From Caballeronia jiangsuensis (GTDB lineage Bacteria; Pseudomonadota; Gammaproteobacteria; Burkholderiales; Burkholderiaceae), in NCBI GenBank assembly GCA_000648925.1, contig JFHF01000057.1, forward strand, positions 1 to 45,308: a stretch of 45,308 nt of DNA, read 5' to 3'. Made by a program: the position numbers and the translations under genes. This document shows, piece by piece, positions 33,176-42,033 of the stretch. The notes under the pieces were generated by a model. The model saw nothing but the letters and a program-made list of their open reading frames with translations, made no database searches and was not told where the DNA came from. Within the stretch, counting starts at the first letter, position 1; each line of letters starts with the position of its first letter.

Positions 33176-35055
33176 ACCAGCGCGCTACGCAAACTGAAAC
33201 CGCCGTGAACAACACCATTCGACTGACCGCTGCGCAGGCCATCGTGCGCTATCTCGCTGCGCTTCGCACCGAACATGGCGAAGCGCTTTTCGGCGGCGTG
33301 TTCGCGATCTTCGGCCACGGCAATGTCGCGGGTATCGGCGAGGCGCTGTATCGGCATCGCGATGAATTGCCGACGTACCGCGCGCACAACGAGCAGGCGA
33401 TGGCGCATAGCGCGATCGCTTATGCAAAGGCGCACATGCGCCGTCGCATGATGGCGGTGACGACGTCCATCGGACCGGGCGCGACCAATCTCGTGACCGC
33501 CGCCGCGCTCGCGCATGTGAACCGGCTGCCGGTGCTTTTGCTGCCGGGCGATATCTTCGTGTCGCGCGCGCCGGACCCGGTGCTTCAGCAGGTCGAGGAC
33601 GGCCATGACGGCGGTGTGTCCGCGAACGATGCATTGAAAGCGGTGTCGCGATACTTCGATCGCATCATGCATCCCGCGCAGTTGCTGAGCGCATTGCCGC
33701 GCGCGATTCGCGTGCTTACCGATGCGGCGCTGTGCGGCCCGGTCACGCTCGCGCTGCCGCAGGACGTGCAGGCGATGGCGTATGACTACCCTGCTTCGTT
33801 CTTCGAGCCGCCCGTGGTCGAGTTTCATGCGCCCGCGCCGGTTCCGCGCGAGATCGAACGTGCCGCCGCGATGCTGCGTGAAGCACGTGAACCGATGATC
33901 GTATCGGGCGGCGGCGTGCTCTACGGACTCGCGACCGATGCCTTGCGCGCGTTCGCGCACAAGCATGGCGTTCCGGTCGCGGAAACGCAGGCGGGCAAAG
34001 GCGCGCTCGCTTGGGACGATGCGTTGAACGCCGGCGGCATCGGCGTGACGGGCGGATCGGCTGCGAACGAACTTGCACATGCGAGCGATTGCGTGCTCGC
34101 TGTCGGCACGCGCTTGCAGGACTTCACGACCGGATCGAACACGCTCTTTACGCAGGCGCGGCTCGTCGCGATCAATGCGAATCCATTCGATGCGCTGAAG
34201 CAGAACGCTGTCGCCGTGCAGGCGGATGCGCGCGTCGCGCTCGATGCGCTGTCGGCGGCGCTCGGCGACTGGCGCGCATCGCCGCAATGGACGACGCGCG
34301 CGCACCGGCTCGCGAACGAATGGCGCGAGACCGTCGCGCATGTGACGAACACGCCTGTCGCGGATGGCTCGTTGCCGCGCGAAGCCGATGTCATCGGCGC
34401 GGTGCAGCGCTCGGACGATGAATCGCCTGCGAACGACATCGTCGTGTGTGCGGCCGGCACCTTGCCTGCGGATTTGCAGAAGCTCTGGCGCACCGGTAAG
34501 CCGGGCGGCTATCACGTCGAATACGGTTACTCGTGCATGGGCTATGAAATAGCGGGCGGTCTCGGCGTGAAGCTCGCGCGGCCGGAGCGCGAGGTGATCG
34601 TGATCGTCGGCGACGGCAGCTATCTGATGATGAATAGCGAACTCGCCAGTTCGGTGATGCTTGGCGCGAAGTTGATTGTGGTGCTGCTCGACAATCGCGG
34701 GTTCGGTTGCATCAATCGATTGCAGCAGGCTTGCGGGGGGGCGCCGTTCAACAACCTTATCGATGATTGCAAGCAAGGCGCGCTCGGGGCGCCGGAGATC
34801 GATTTCGCGATGCATGCGCGGGCGCTTGGGGCATTGTCGGAGCATGTTGCTGGCATCGATGAGCTGCAAGCCGCGATGAAGCGCGCGCGGGCGGCGGATC
34901 GAAGTTATCTCATTTCTATCGATACCGATCCGGCTCGGCCTACCGAGGAAGGGGGATGGTGGTGGGAAGTCGCCGTGCCCGAGGTTTCTGATCGCGCGGC
35001 GGTCGTCGTTGCTCGGGAGGGTTATGAGCGGGCGGTCAAGGCTCGGGGGGTTTAG
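33172..35055 (+). CDS. iolD: 3D-(3,5/4)-trihydroxycyclohexane-1,2-dione hydrolase
   Basis: A 627-residue thiamine-diphosphate enzyme that opens the ring of the diketone intermediate to 5-deoxyglucuronate. The pyrimidine domain carries the catalytic Glu in YRAHNEQAMAHSAIAYAK; the ThDP-binding motif is GDGSYLMMNSELASSVMLGA followed by LLDNRGFGCINRL. HGNVAGIGEAL and TTSIGPGATNLVTAAALAHV are typical IolD phrases. The ATG at 33172 overlaps the iolC stop. Instead of running straight into iolE, the gene is followed nine bases later by a palindromic repeat element of about 650 bases. Confidence 0.95.
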   Translation: MNQRATQTETAVNNTIRLTAAQAIVRYLAALRTEHGEALFGGVFAIFGHGNVAGIGEALYRHRDELPTYRAHNEQAMAHSAIAYAKAHMRRRMMAVTTSIGPGATNLVTAAALAHVNRLPVLLLPGDIFVSRAPDPVLQQVEDGHDGGVSANDALKAVSRYFDRIMHPAQLLSALPRAIRVLTDAALCGPVTLALPQDVQAMAYDYPASFFEPPVVEFHAPAPVPREIERAAAMLREAREPMIVSGGGVLYGLATDALRAFAHKHGVPVAETQAGKGALAWDDALNAGGIGVTGGSAANELAHASDCVLAVGTRLQDFTTGSNTLFTQARLVAINANPFDALKQNAVAVQADARVALDALSAALGDWRASPQWTTRAHRLANEWRETVAHVTNTPVADGSLPREADVIGAVQRSDDESPANDIVVCAAGTLPADLQKLWRTGKPGGYHVEYGYSCMGYEIAGGLGVKLARPEREVIVIVGDGSYLMMNSELASSVMLGAKLIVVLLDNRGFGCINRLQQACGGAPFNNLIDDCKQGALGAPEIDFAMHARALGALSEHVAGIDELQAAMKRARAADRSYLISIDTDPARPTEEGGWWWEVAVPEVSDRAAVVVAREGYERAVKARGV

Positions 35056-35063
35056 GAGGCTTC

Positions 35064-35712
35064 TTCGTCGTGGAATCCTGTTTTCGCGGTGGTCTATTAG
35101 CACTGCCCCTCCCCGGGGCGGGGGTCACTTTCTTTGCTGCTGCAAAGAAAGTAACCAAAGAAAGCAGCTTCTCACCGCCCGCGGTCACACGCAGTTTGGT
35201 CATGCTTGCCAGCCGCCAATGGCACTCGCCTAAGTGTCGCCCTCATAGGCCCAATCGGGCTTGGATCGCGCACGGTCTGACAAGCTAGTTGTTTTAGGGC
35301 GCTGGTTCAGCACCAGATAGTTTCGGCACAGCGCTACGCGCTGCCGTTGGGTCTGCAAGGGAAACCGATGGAATACATGTGCAGTGCATTAGATGGCGGC
35401 GTTAGCAAGAAGGTCCGCGCCGACCCGATTGACCCGTCGGCCGCGAAGCGGGCCGGAGCTATTTGGTGCTGAACCAGCGAGGCGAGTGGTGCGATGTGTC
35501 AGACCGTGCGCGGTCCAAGCCCTTGTCTGCTTGTGAGGGCACTCTCTACTGCCGGGCCATTCAGCCAATCGTCTGTGCCGCGGCCGGTGTGAAGTGCTTA
35601 GGCTGGGGATAGCTGTTTCTTTGGTTACTTTCTTTGCAGCAGCAAAGAAAGTGACTGCCGCCCCGCACAGGGGCAGTGCTAATAGACCAAAAAGAAACCG
35701 GGATCCGGCGAA
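35064..35712 (+). repeat. Palindromic intergenic element, copy A
   Basis: An element of about 650 bases built as a nested, imperfect palindrome. The outer arms (35064-35166 and about 35612-35712) are inverted copies with tips like TTCGCCGGATCCCG and GGTCTATTAGC. Each holds a hairpin ACTTTCTTTGC-TGCT-GCAAAGAAAGT (left one at 35127-35152). Inner pairs include CGCGCACGGTCTGAC (near 35267) against GTCAGACCGTGCGCG (near 35499), and GCTGGTTCAGCACCA (35301) against its complement near 35463. No transposase; the frames inside are chance. It separates iolD from iolE. Same orientation as copy B. The left tip is degenerate, so that boundary is approximate. Confidence 0.88.
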
Positions 35713-35754
35713 TCAAGACTCAAAGCACAATCAAAACCACGAGGACAAAAAACC

Positions 35755-36657
35755 ATGGCATTAAACGTCCGCATCGGCATCAACCCACTATCGTGGATGA
35801 ACGACGACTTGCCATCGCTCGGCGGCGAGACCCCCCTGTCTACCGCCTTGACCGAAGGCAAACAAATCGGCTACGAGGGGTTCGAGCTCGGCAACAAGTT
35901 CCCCCGCGAACCGCAAGCGCTCAAATCGCTGCTAGCCCAATACGATCTCGCGCTCGTGTCCGGCTGGTACTCCGGCAGGCTCGCGGAGCGCAGCGCACAA
36001 AAGGAAATCGAAGCCGTCGGCCCGCATCTCGATCTGCTCGCGAAGAACGGCGCAACCGTGATGGTCTACGGCGAAGTGGCGCATTCGATCCAGGGCGCGC
36101 CGCGGCCGCTCTATCAACGTCCGCGCTTCTTCTCCGATGCGCAATGGAACGAATACGCCGAACGCCTGAACCGCTTCGCCGAATTCACGCTCACGCGCGG
36201 CGTGCGCGTCGCCTATCATCATCACATGGGCGCGTATGTCGAAACGCCCGCGGATGTCGATCGCCTCATGGCCCTGACAAGCGATGCAGTCGGCCTGCTG
36301 TTCGACGCGGGGCACATCACGTTCGCGGGCGGCGATGCCCTGAGCGTGCTGCAAAAGCACATCGCCCGCGTGTGTCATGTGCATTGCAAGGACGTGCGGC
36401 CGGACATCGTGAAGCTCGCGCGCAATCGCAACTGGAGTTTTCTCGATGCGGTCATCAACGGTGCGTTCTCCGTGCCCGGCGATGGCTGCGTGGACTATCC
36501 GGGCATCATCGCGTGTCTCGCGAAACATGATTACGACGGCTGGCTCGTCGTCGAAGCGGAACAGGATCCGGTGATCGCGCCGAGCTATGCCTATGCCGAG
36601 AAGGGCTATCGCACGCTGCGCGCGCTCGTCGATGGAACATTCAAGGAGGCAGCATGA
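35755..36657 (+). CDS. iolE: Myo-inosose-2 dehydratase
   Basis: A 300-residue TIM-barrel enzyme of the xylose-isomerase-like superfamily that dehydrates 2-keto-myo-inositol. Features: RIGINPLSWMNDDLPSLGGE at the start (typical IolE), YEGFELGNKFPRE, RVAYHHHMGAYVETPADVDR, VGLLFDAGHITFAGGDAL, VCHVHCKDVRPDIV and WLVVEAEQDP, which carry the metal-binding His, Asp and Glu residues. A GAGGA Shine-Dalgarno precedes the ATG. Only about 40 bases separate it from repeat copy A and no promoter is obvious there, so it is either read through the element or started from within it. Its stop overlaps iolB as ATGA. Confidence 0.95.
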   Translation: MALNVRIGINPLSWMNDDLPSLGGETPLSTALTEGKQIGYEGFELGNKFPREPQALKSLLAQYDLALVSGWYSGRLAERSAQKEIEAVGPHLDLLAKNGATVMVYGEVAHSIQGAPRPLYQRPRFFSDAQWNEYAERLNRFAEFTLTRGVRVAYHHHMGAYVETPADVDRLMALTSDAVGLLFDAGHITFAGGDALSVLQKHIARVCHVHCKDVRPDIVKLARNRNWSFLDAVINGAFSVPGDGCVDYPGIIACLAKHDYDGWLVVEAEQDPVIAPSYAYAEKGYRTLRALVDGTFKEAA

Positions 36658-37466
36658 GCCTGCTGGTCAAAGCATCGCGCGAAGGACAAACCATCGCGCG
36701 CGTCACGCCCGATTCCGCGGGCTGGAAGCATGTCGGCTTCGCGGCGTATCGCCTGAATGCGGGCGATGTCGTGCATGTGTACGACGCCGATCGCGAAAGC
36801 TGCATCGTCGTGCTGACGGGCACCGTGAGCGTCGAGGCGGGCGACGAGCATTATCAGTCGATCGGCTCGCGCGACAGCGTGTTCGAGGACGCCGCGCCCT
36901 ATGCGGTCTATGTGCCGCCAAAGCTCGCGGCAATCGTGCGTGCGGAGCGCGATGCGGAAATCGGCGTCGCGAGCGCACCCGCCAAGGGCGATCTTCCGCC
37001 GCGGCTGATCGAGCCATCGCAGATGAAGCGCTCGACGCGCGGCAAGAACGCCAATACGCGCTACGTATGCGACATTCTTCCGCAAACGGAAGCGGCCGAG
37101 TCGTTGCTCGTGGTCGAAGTGCGCACGCCGGGCGGACACGCATCGAGCTATCCGCCGCACAAGCACGATCAGGACAATGTGCCCGTCGAGAGTTCGCTCG
37201 AAGAGACGTACTACCATCGGCTGAATCCGCCGCAAGGGTTTGCGTTTCAGCGCGTCTATACCGACGAGCGCGATCTCGACGAAACGATGGCCGTCGAGAA
37301 TCACGACGTCGTGATGGTGCCGCGTGGGTATCATCCGGTCGTCGTGCCTTATGGTTACGACAACTACTATCTCAACGTGATGGCGGGCAGCAAACGCACG
37401 TGGCACTTCAAGAACGATCCGAAGCATGAGTGGATCGTGGAGAGGGATAGCAAGGCTTCGAGCTAG
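36654..37466 (+). CDS. iolB: 5-deoxy-glucuronate isomerase
   Basis: A 270-residue bicupin enzyme that converts 5-deoxyglucuronate to 5-dehydro-2-deoxygluconate, the IolC substrate. Metal-site residues are visible in GGHASSYPPHKHD and in MVPRGYHPVVVPYGYDNYYL; FAAYRLNAGDVV and WHFKNDPKHEW are family phrases. The start overlaps the iolE stop and has an AAGGAGG Shine-Dalgarno. It is the last gene before repeat copy B. iolA (methylmalonate-semialdehyde dehydrogenase) is not in the window. Confidence 0.95.
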   Translation: MSLLVKASREGQTIARVTPDSAGWKHVGFAAYRLNAGDVVHVYDADRESCIVVLTGTVSVEAGDEHYQSIGSRDSVFEDAAPYAVYVPPKLAAIVRAERDAEIGVASAPAKGDLPPRLIEPSQMKRSTRGKNANTRYVCDILPQTEAAESLLVVEVRTPGGHASSYPPHKHDQDNVPVESSLEETYYHRLNPPQGFAFQRVYTDERDLDETMAVENHDVVMVPRGYHPVVVPYGYDNYYLNVMAGSKRTWHFKNDPKHEWIVERDSKASS

Positions 37467-37494
37467 GCGATGGCGTTGGACGTGGGAGGGGCTT

Positions 37495-38105
37495 TTCGCC
37501 GGATCCCGTTTTCTTTTTGGTCTATTAGCACTGCCCCTGTGCGGGGCGGCAGTCACTTTCTTTGCTGCTGCAAAGAAAGTAACCAAAGAAACAGCTTCTC
37601 ATCGCCCGCGGTCACACGCACGTTGGCCATGCTTGCCAGCCCACGGTGGCATTCGCCTAAGTGTCGCCCTCGAAGGTCTCGTCGGGCTTGGCTCGCGCAC
37701 GGTCTGACACGCTAGTTGTTTTAGCGCGCTGGTTCAGCACGAAAGAGCTTCGGCACAGCGCTGCGCGCTGCCGTTGGGTATGCGAGGGAAACCGTCGAAG
37801 AAGAAGCCCGCGCGCACCCGATTGACCCATCAGCCGCGAAGCGGGCTGGAGCTGTTTGGTGCTGAACCAGTGACGCCAAACATTTGGTGCGGCAGACCGT
37901 GCGCGGTCCAAGCCCTTGTCTGCTTGTGGGGGCACTCGCTACTGCCGGGCCATTAGGCCAATCGCCTGTGCCGCGGCCGGTGTGAAGTGCTTAGGCTGGG
38001 GATAGCTGTTTCTTTGGTTACTTTCTTTGCAGCAGCAAAGAAAGTGACTGCCGCCCCGCACAGGGGCAACGCTAATAGACCACTAAGAAATCGGGATCCG
38101 GCGAA
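37495..38105 (+). repeat. Palindromic intergenic element, copy B
   Basis: A 611-base copy with clean tips. The left end TTCGCCGGATCCCG is the inverted form of the right end CGGGATCCGGCGAA, and both arms carry GGTCTATTAGC and the ACTTTCTTTGC-TGCT-GCAAAGAAAGT hairpin. The interior follows copy A closely with scattered substitutions and small length changes. No target-site duplication was recognised. It lies just after iolB and just after the 3' end of livF (convergent). Confidence 0.92.
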
Positions 38106-38133
38106 AAACCAAAGCACGTCCACCAACCACGCT

Positions 38134-38832
38134 CTACCCTATCGAAACCCAATCCCGCATAACCTGCTCGCTCGCCGCGAGCACCCCGATCGCTCCATCG
38201 AACTGAATCTCCCCATGCCCCATCACCGCGACGCGCGCGTCGAGCGTCCGCGCGATGGTCAATCGCTCTTCGATCAGCAGCATCGCGACCCCACGTTCGC
38301 GCAACATCGCGAGGCACCCGGCCACTTGCGCGAGCACTTGCGGCGCGAGCCCTTCGCCGGGTTCGTCGATGACGACGAGCGACGGATCGCCCGTCAACGT
38401 GCGTGCCAGCGCGAGCATCTGCTGTTCGCCGCCCGATAGCGCACCCGCTTTCACCGACGCGCGTTCTTCGAGCACAGGAAACAACCGATACGCATCGCCC
38501 AGCGAAAACCGCGTGCCTTTCCTTTCGCCGAGCAACAGGTTTTCGCGCACGGTGAGCGCGGGAAACACGTCACGCGTTTCGGGCACATAGCCGATCCCGA
38601 GCCGCGCGATTCGATGCGGCCTCAAACCGACGAGCTGAACATCGCGATAACGCATGTCGCCCGTGCATCGCACAAGTCCCATGATGGCCTTCGCGAGCGT
38701 CGAGCGTCCCGAGCCATTGCGGCCGACGAGCGCGACCACTTCCCCTTCGCCGATGCACAGATTCACGCCATGCAGCACCTGCGCCGCGCCATACCACGCG
38801 CGCAAATTGTCGATGCGCAATGACGCGCTCAT
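38134..38832 (-). CDS. livF: Branched-chain-type ABC transporter ATPase, LivF-like
   Basis: A 232-residue ATPase with Walker A GRNGSGRST (Arg in place of the usual Lys: residues G-S-G-R-S-T), signature LSGGEQQMLALARTLTG, Walker B LVVIDEPGEGLAP and a switch-region phrase MLLIEERLT where most LivF proteins have LVEQN. Both the Walker A Arg and the EER in place of EQN are departures worth noting; the ATPase partner LivG has the standard residues. The start overlaps the livG stop by four bases. Last gene of a six-gene leftward operon. Substrate unknown: the binding protein that would define it is absent. Confidence 0.88.
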   Translation of the reverse strand: MSASLRIDNLRAWYGAAQVLHGVNLCIGEGEVVALVGRNGSGRSTLAKAIMGLVRCTGDMRYRDVQLVGLRPHRIARLGIGYVPETRDVFPALTVRENLLLGERKGTRFSLGDAYRLFPVLEERASVKAGALSGGEQQMLALARTLTGDPSLVVIDEPGEGLAPQVLAQVAGCLAMLRERGVAMLLIEERLTIARTLDARVAVMGHGEIQFDGAIGVLAASEQVMRDWVSIG

Positions 38833-39569
38833 GTTGCGACTCCGCCGAGATACGCGTCCCGCACATCACGATTCGCACGTATCGCGGCAGGCGTACCGGT
38901 CGCGATCACGCGCCCTTGCACAAGCACTGAAATGCGATCCGCGAGCCCGAACACCGCATCCATGTCGTGCTCGATCACGAGCAGCGTGCGCCCTTGCGTC
39001 GTCACGCGGATCAACGCGAGTGCGCGCGTGGCCTCGGCGCGATTCATGCCGGCGGTGGGTTCATCGAGGAGGATGAGCGGCGCGTCGGTTGCGAGCGCGA
39101 TGCCGAGATCGAGCGCGCGTTGCTCCGCGTAAGTGAGACGCGCGGCGAGTTCGTGCGCGCGTTCGGCAAGGCCGATGGCATCGAGCATCGCGTATGCGCG
39201 CGCATCGATTTTTCGCGAAGGCAGCCATCGGTCGATAAAGCGCGACGACGACGCGCCCAGCGCCGCGCAACGCAGATTGTCGAGCACGGACAATCCGCCG
39301 AATACGCTCGTCGTCTGGAAGCTGCGCGCAAGCGTCCGGGAGACACGCTGCGGCGGCCTGCCCGTGATGTCGATTCCCTTCGCTACGATGCGCCCGTCGT
39401 CGGGTCGCGCACGTCCCGAGATCAGATCGAAGAGCGTCGACTTGCCCGCGCCGTTCGGTCCGATGAGCGCATGCCGTTCGCCCTCTGCAACGTGCAGATC
39501 GACGCCGCGCAACACACGCGTCGCGCCGAAGCGTTTGGTCACGCCGTGCAGTTCGAGCGCGGCGTTCAT
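38829..39569 (-). CDS. livG: Branched-chain-type ABC transporter ATPase, LivG-like
   Basis: A 246-residue ATPase with Walker A GPNGAGKST, Q-loop RSFQTTSVFGGLSVLDNL, signature LTYAEQRALDLGIALATDAP, Walker B LILLDEPTAGMN, and VIEHDMDAVFGLADRISVLV with the switch His. It belongs to the HAAT family (amino acids, urea, amides or small carboxylates). The ATG at 39569 is inside a longer open frame but begins the family N-terminus and overlaps the livM stop as ATGA. It pairs with the LivF-like subunit. Confidence 0.92.
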   Translation of the reverse strand: MNAALELHGVTKRFGATRVLRGVDLHVAEGERHALIGPNGAGKSTLFDLISGRARPDDGRIVAKGIDITGRPPQRVSRTLARSFQTTSVFGGLSVLDNLRCAALGASSSRFIDRWLPSRKIDARAYAMLDAIGLAERAHELAARLTYAEQRALDLGIALATDAPLILLDEPTAGMNRAEATRALALIRVTTQGRTLLVIEHDMDAVFGLADRISVLVQGRVIATGTPAAIRANRDVRDAYLGGVAT

Positions 39570-40648
39570 CGCGCGGTCCTCGTGCGTCGCGCGAGCCACA
39601 GACCCAGCAAGGCGCACGGCAATGCGATGAGCCACGCACGCACGTCGATTCGTCCCGCATAGAGCGCCTCGACCGGCACGACGACCGCGACGCCCCACAC
39701 CATCGCGCCGAGCGCGCCGAAGCACAGCGACCGCGCATCGCGACGGACCAAACCGGCCACGCCCTCCGGCGCGGCGATCACGACCCACACGAAGAAGAGC
39801 CCGAGATACATCGGCCACGCGGCGCTCACGCTCGCCACCGCGACGCTGAAGAACGTCAGCAGCACCGCGCCGATCACCGGCCCGAAGAACGCGCCCGTTC
39901 CGCCTATCACCGTCGCGACGAGCACGCTCGTCGAACGCGCGAGGCCCACGCTTTCCGACGACACCAGCTCGACGTTGATCAACGACAGCACGCCCGCGAT
40001 GCCCGCGAAGAACGCCGACACGACGAGCATCGTGAAACGCACGCGCGCCGGCGCGAAACCGATCGCGGCCAAGCGCGCGGGATTGTCGCGTGCGGCGTTG
40101 GCGAGGCGGCACATCGGCGTGCGCGACAACGCGAACATCGCGAGCGCCGCGACCACGCACCAGCACGCGATCAGCGCGTAGGCCTCGCGCAGCGGTCCGA
40201 AGCTCCACGCGAACAACGACGGCCCGCTCGCGCGGTCGATCGTCACGCCGCCCTCGCCGCCGAACCATCCGGGCACGAGCCACACGCACGCAGCGACGAG
40301 TTCGCCGATGCCGAGCGTGATCATCGCGAAAGCCGTGCCCGCGCGCTGCGTCGAGATCGCGCCGAACACGATGGCGACGAGCATCGCCGCGCATCCGCCG
40401 ATGACCGGCAAGAGCGGCAGCGGCACACCGTAGCGATTGAACACATGCGCGGCGGCGAACGCGCCGAGCCCCGAATACACGGCGTGGCCGAACGACAGCA
40501 AGCCGGTCTCGCCGAGCAGCAGGTTGTACGAAAGCGCGAAAACGATGAGCGTCGCGGTCTGTGCGAAATACGCGAGCAGCCAGGATTGATCGAAGAAGAG
40601 CGGCAGCGCGAGCGCTGCGACGAGCGCGAGCGCGAGAAACCTAGGCAT
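39566..40648 (-). CDS. livM: Branched-chain-type ABC transporter permease, LivM-like
   Basis: A 360-residue membrane protein with about ten helices. Family phrases: ALSYNLLLGETGLLSFGHAV, YSGLGAFAAAH, FAMITLGIGELV, RLAAIGFAPARVRFTMLVVS and ATVIGGTGAFFGPVIGAVLL. The first helix starts at the ATG. It overlaps livH by eight bases and livG by four. The C-terminal 60 residues are longer than usual and form one or two extra hydrophobic segments ending in Arg-rich sequence. It forms the membrane pore with LivH. Confidence 0.92.
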   Translation of the reverse strand: MPRFLALALVAALALPLFFDQSWLLAYFAQTATLIVFALSYNLLLGETGLLSFGHAVYSGLGAFAAAHVFNRYGVPLPLLPVIGGCAAMLVAIVFGAISTQRAGTAFAMITLGIGELVAACVWLVPGWFGGEGGVTIDRASGPSLFAWSFGPLREAYALIACWCVVAALAMFALSRTPMCRLANAARDNPARLAAIGFAPARVRFTMLVVSAFFAGIAGVLSLINVELVSSESVGLARSTSVLVATVIGGTGAFFGPVIGAVLLTFFSVAVASVSAAWPMYLGLFFVWVVIAAPEGVAGLVRRDARSLCFGALGAMVWGVAVVVPVEALYAGRIDVRAWLIALPCALLGLWLARRTRTAR

Positions 40649-41582
40649 CGTAAGTGCGCTCGCCGAAGAGTCCGCGTGGCCGCGCGGCGAGCATCGCGAC
40701 GAGCACGAGATAAGGCAGCACGGGCGCGAGCTGCGCGACCGTCAACGCGCTCCATGCGGGCGGCAGCGTCACGCCGAGCGATGCGGCGATGCTGCCCGCC
40801 GACGCGCTCGCGCCCACCGCGAAGGTCTGCACACAGCCGATCAGCAGCGACGCGACGAGCGCGCCGCCCAGCGACCCGAGCCCGCCGATCACGACGACGA
40901 CGAACACGATCGGGCCCATCGCATCGGCCATCGCCGGTTCGATGACGGCGAGCGGCGCGCCGATCACGCCGCCGAGCGCGGCAAGCGCGGTGCCAATGGC
41001 GAAGACCATCGTGAACACGCGCGGCACATCGTGGCCGAGCGTTTCGACCGTGGCGGGATGCGTGAGCGCCGCACGCACGACGAGGCCCGTCTTCGAGATG
41101 CGCAAGACGAGCCAGAGCGCGCCGAGCATCAGGACGGCGATCGACATCATGAACACGCGATAGCGCGCGAAAGACGCGCCGTAGAGCGTGAAAAGCGGAC
41201 CGTCGAGCACGTGAGGAATCGCCGCCGGCAACGGCCCGAGCCCCCACACGAGCTTGACGCCCTCGCCGATCACGATGGCCGCGCCGAACGTGAGCAGCAT
41301 TTGCCCGAGCGCGCCGCGCGCATGCACGCGTCTCAGCAACAGCCGCTCGAACAATGCGCCAGCAATGCCGACGACCACAGGCGCGACGCTCAACGCGAAC
41401 CAGAATCCGCCATACGCGGCGAGCGCCTGCCCGACATACGCGCCGAGCATATAGAAACTCGCGTGCGCGAAGTTGAGCACGCCGAGCATCGAAAAAATCA
41501 GCGTAAGTCCCGCCGACAGCATGAAGAGCAGCAAGCCCACGCTCACGCCGTTGAGCAGACTCACGCAGAACCACTGAAGCAA
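40641..41582 (-). CDS. livH: Branched-chain-type ABC transporter permease, LivH-like
   Basis: A 313-residue membrane protein with about eight helices. Family phrases: GVSVGLLLFMLSAGLTLIFS, MLGVLNFAHASFYMLGAYVG, GPIVFVVVVIGGLGSLGGAL and VASLLIGCVQTFAVG. It starts ten bases after the thioesterase stop, so it belongs to the same operon. It pairs with LivM. The substrate class (hydrophobic amino acids, amides or short acids) cannot be narrowed from the permease. Confidence 0.92.
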   Translation of the reverse strand: MLQWFCVSLLNGVSVGLLLFMLSAGLTLIFSMLGVLNFAHASFYMLGAYVGQALAAYGGFWFALSVAPVVVGIAGALFERLLLRRVHARGALGQMLLTFGAAIVIGEGVKLVWGLGPLPAAIPHVLDGPLFTLYGASFARYRVFMMSIAVLMLGALWLVLRISKTGLVVRAALTHPATVETLGHDVPRVFTMVFAIGTALAALGGVIGAPLAVIEPAMADAMGPIVFVVVVIGGLGSLGGALVASLLIGCVQTFAVGASASAGSIAASLGVTLPPAWSALTVAQLAPVLPYLVLVAMLAARPRGLFGERTYDA

Positions 41583-41592
41583 GACGCGACCC

Positions 41593-42030
41593 TCAGCCGG
41601 TGATGAGCGGCTTCAGCGCATCGACGAGCGGCGCGGGCAGCGGCACCGGCCTGCGCGTCACGCGATCCACGTAGACATGCACGAAATGCCCTTGCGCCGC
41701 GGCGACGTCCGAGCCTTGCGTAAAGATCGCCACTTCGTAGCGCACGCTCGTGTTGCCGAGCTTCTCGACGCGCAAGCCCGCCTCTATCGGCTCGGGGAAC
41801 ACGACCGGCGCGAAGAAGTTGCAGCGCGTCTCGACCACGAGGCCGATGGTCTCGCCCTCGCTGAAATCGAGCACGCCCGCGCGCAGCAGATACTCGTTCA
41901 CGACCGTGTCGAAGTAGCTGTAATAGACGACGTTATTGATATGTCCGTAGACGTCGTTGTCCGACCAGCGCGTGCTGATCGCGAGAAAGTGCGCGTAGTC
42001 CGCGCGCGTGGTCGGGACCGGCTTGCTCAT
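41593..42030 (-). CDS. Hotdog-fold acyl-CoA thioesterase (4-hydroxybenzoyl-CoA type)
   Basis: A 145-residue hotdog-fold protein. It has the family opening ISTRWSDNDVYGHINNVVYY, in which the Asp of WSDNDxxGHxNN is the usual catalytic residue, then YSYFDTVVNEYLLRAGVLDF, ETRCNFFAPVVFPEPIEAGL and a C-terminal DRVTRRPVPLP. It should hydrolyse an acyl-CoA in the cytoplasm. It lies three bases after the alcohol dehydrogenase stop and ten before livH, so it is co-expressed with both. The acyl group is unknown. Confidence 0.88.
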   Translation of the reverse strand: MSKPVPTTRADYAHFLAISTRWSDNDVYGHINNVVYYSYFDTVVNEYLLRAGVLDFSEGETIGLVVETRCNFFAPVVFPEPIEAGLRVEKLGNTSVRYEVAIFTQGSDVAAAQGHFVHVYVDRVTRRPVPLPAPLVDALKPLITG

Positions 42031-42033
42031 CGC

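Noticed and set aside
35070..35288. Short frames inside copies A, B and C encoding similar Cys- and Arg-rich peptides (for example HFLCCC...KESNQR)
   Set aside because: They are translations of the palindromic element; they occur in several frames, on both strands, with poor starts and degenerate between copies. Treated as non-coding.
35064..37494. Composite transposon carrying iolEB
   Set aside because: The flanking elements have no transposase, are themselves palindromic, and iolEB fits its operon in sequence and style; also no target duplication was seen.
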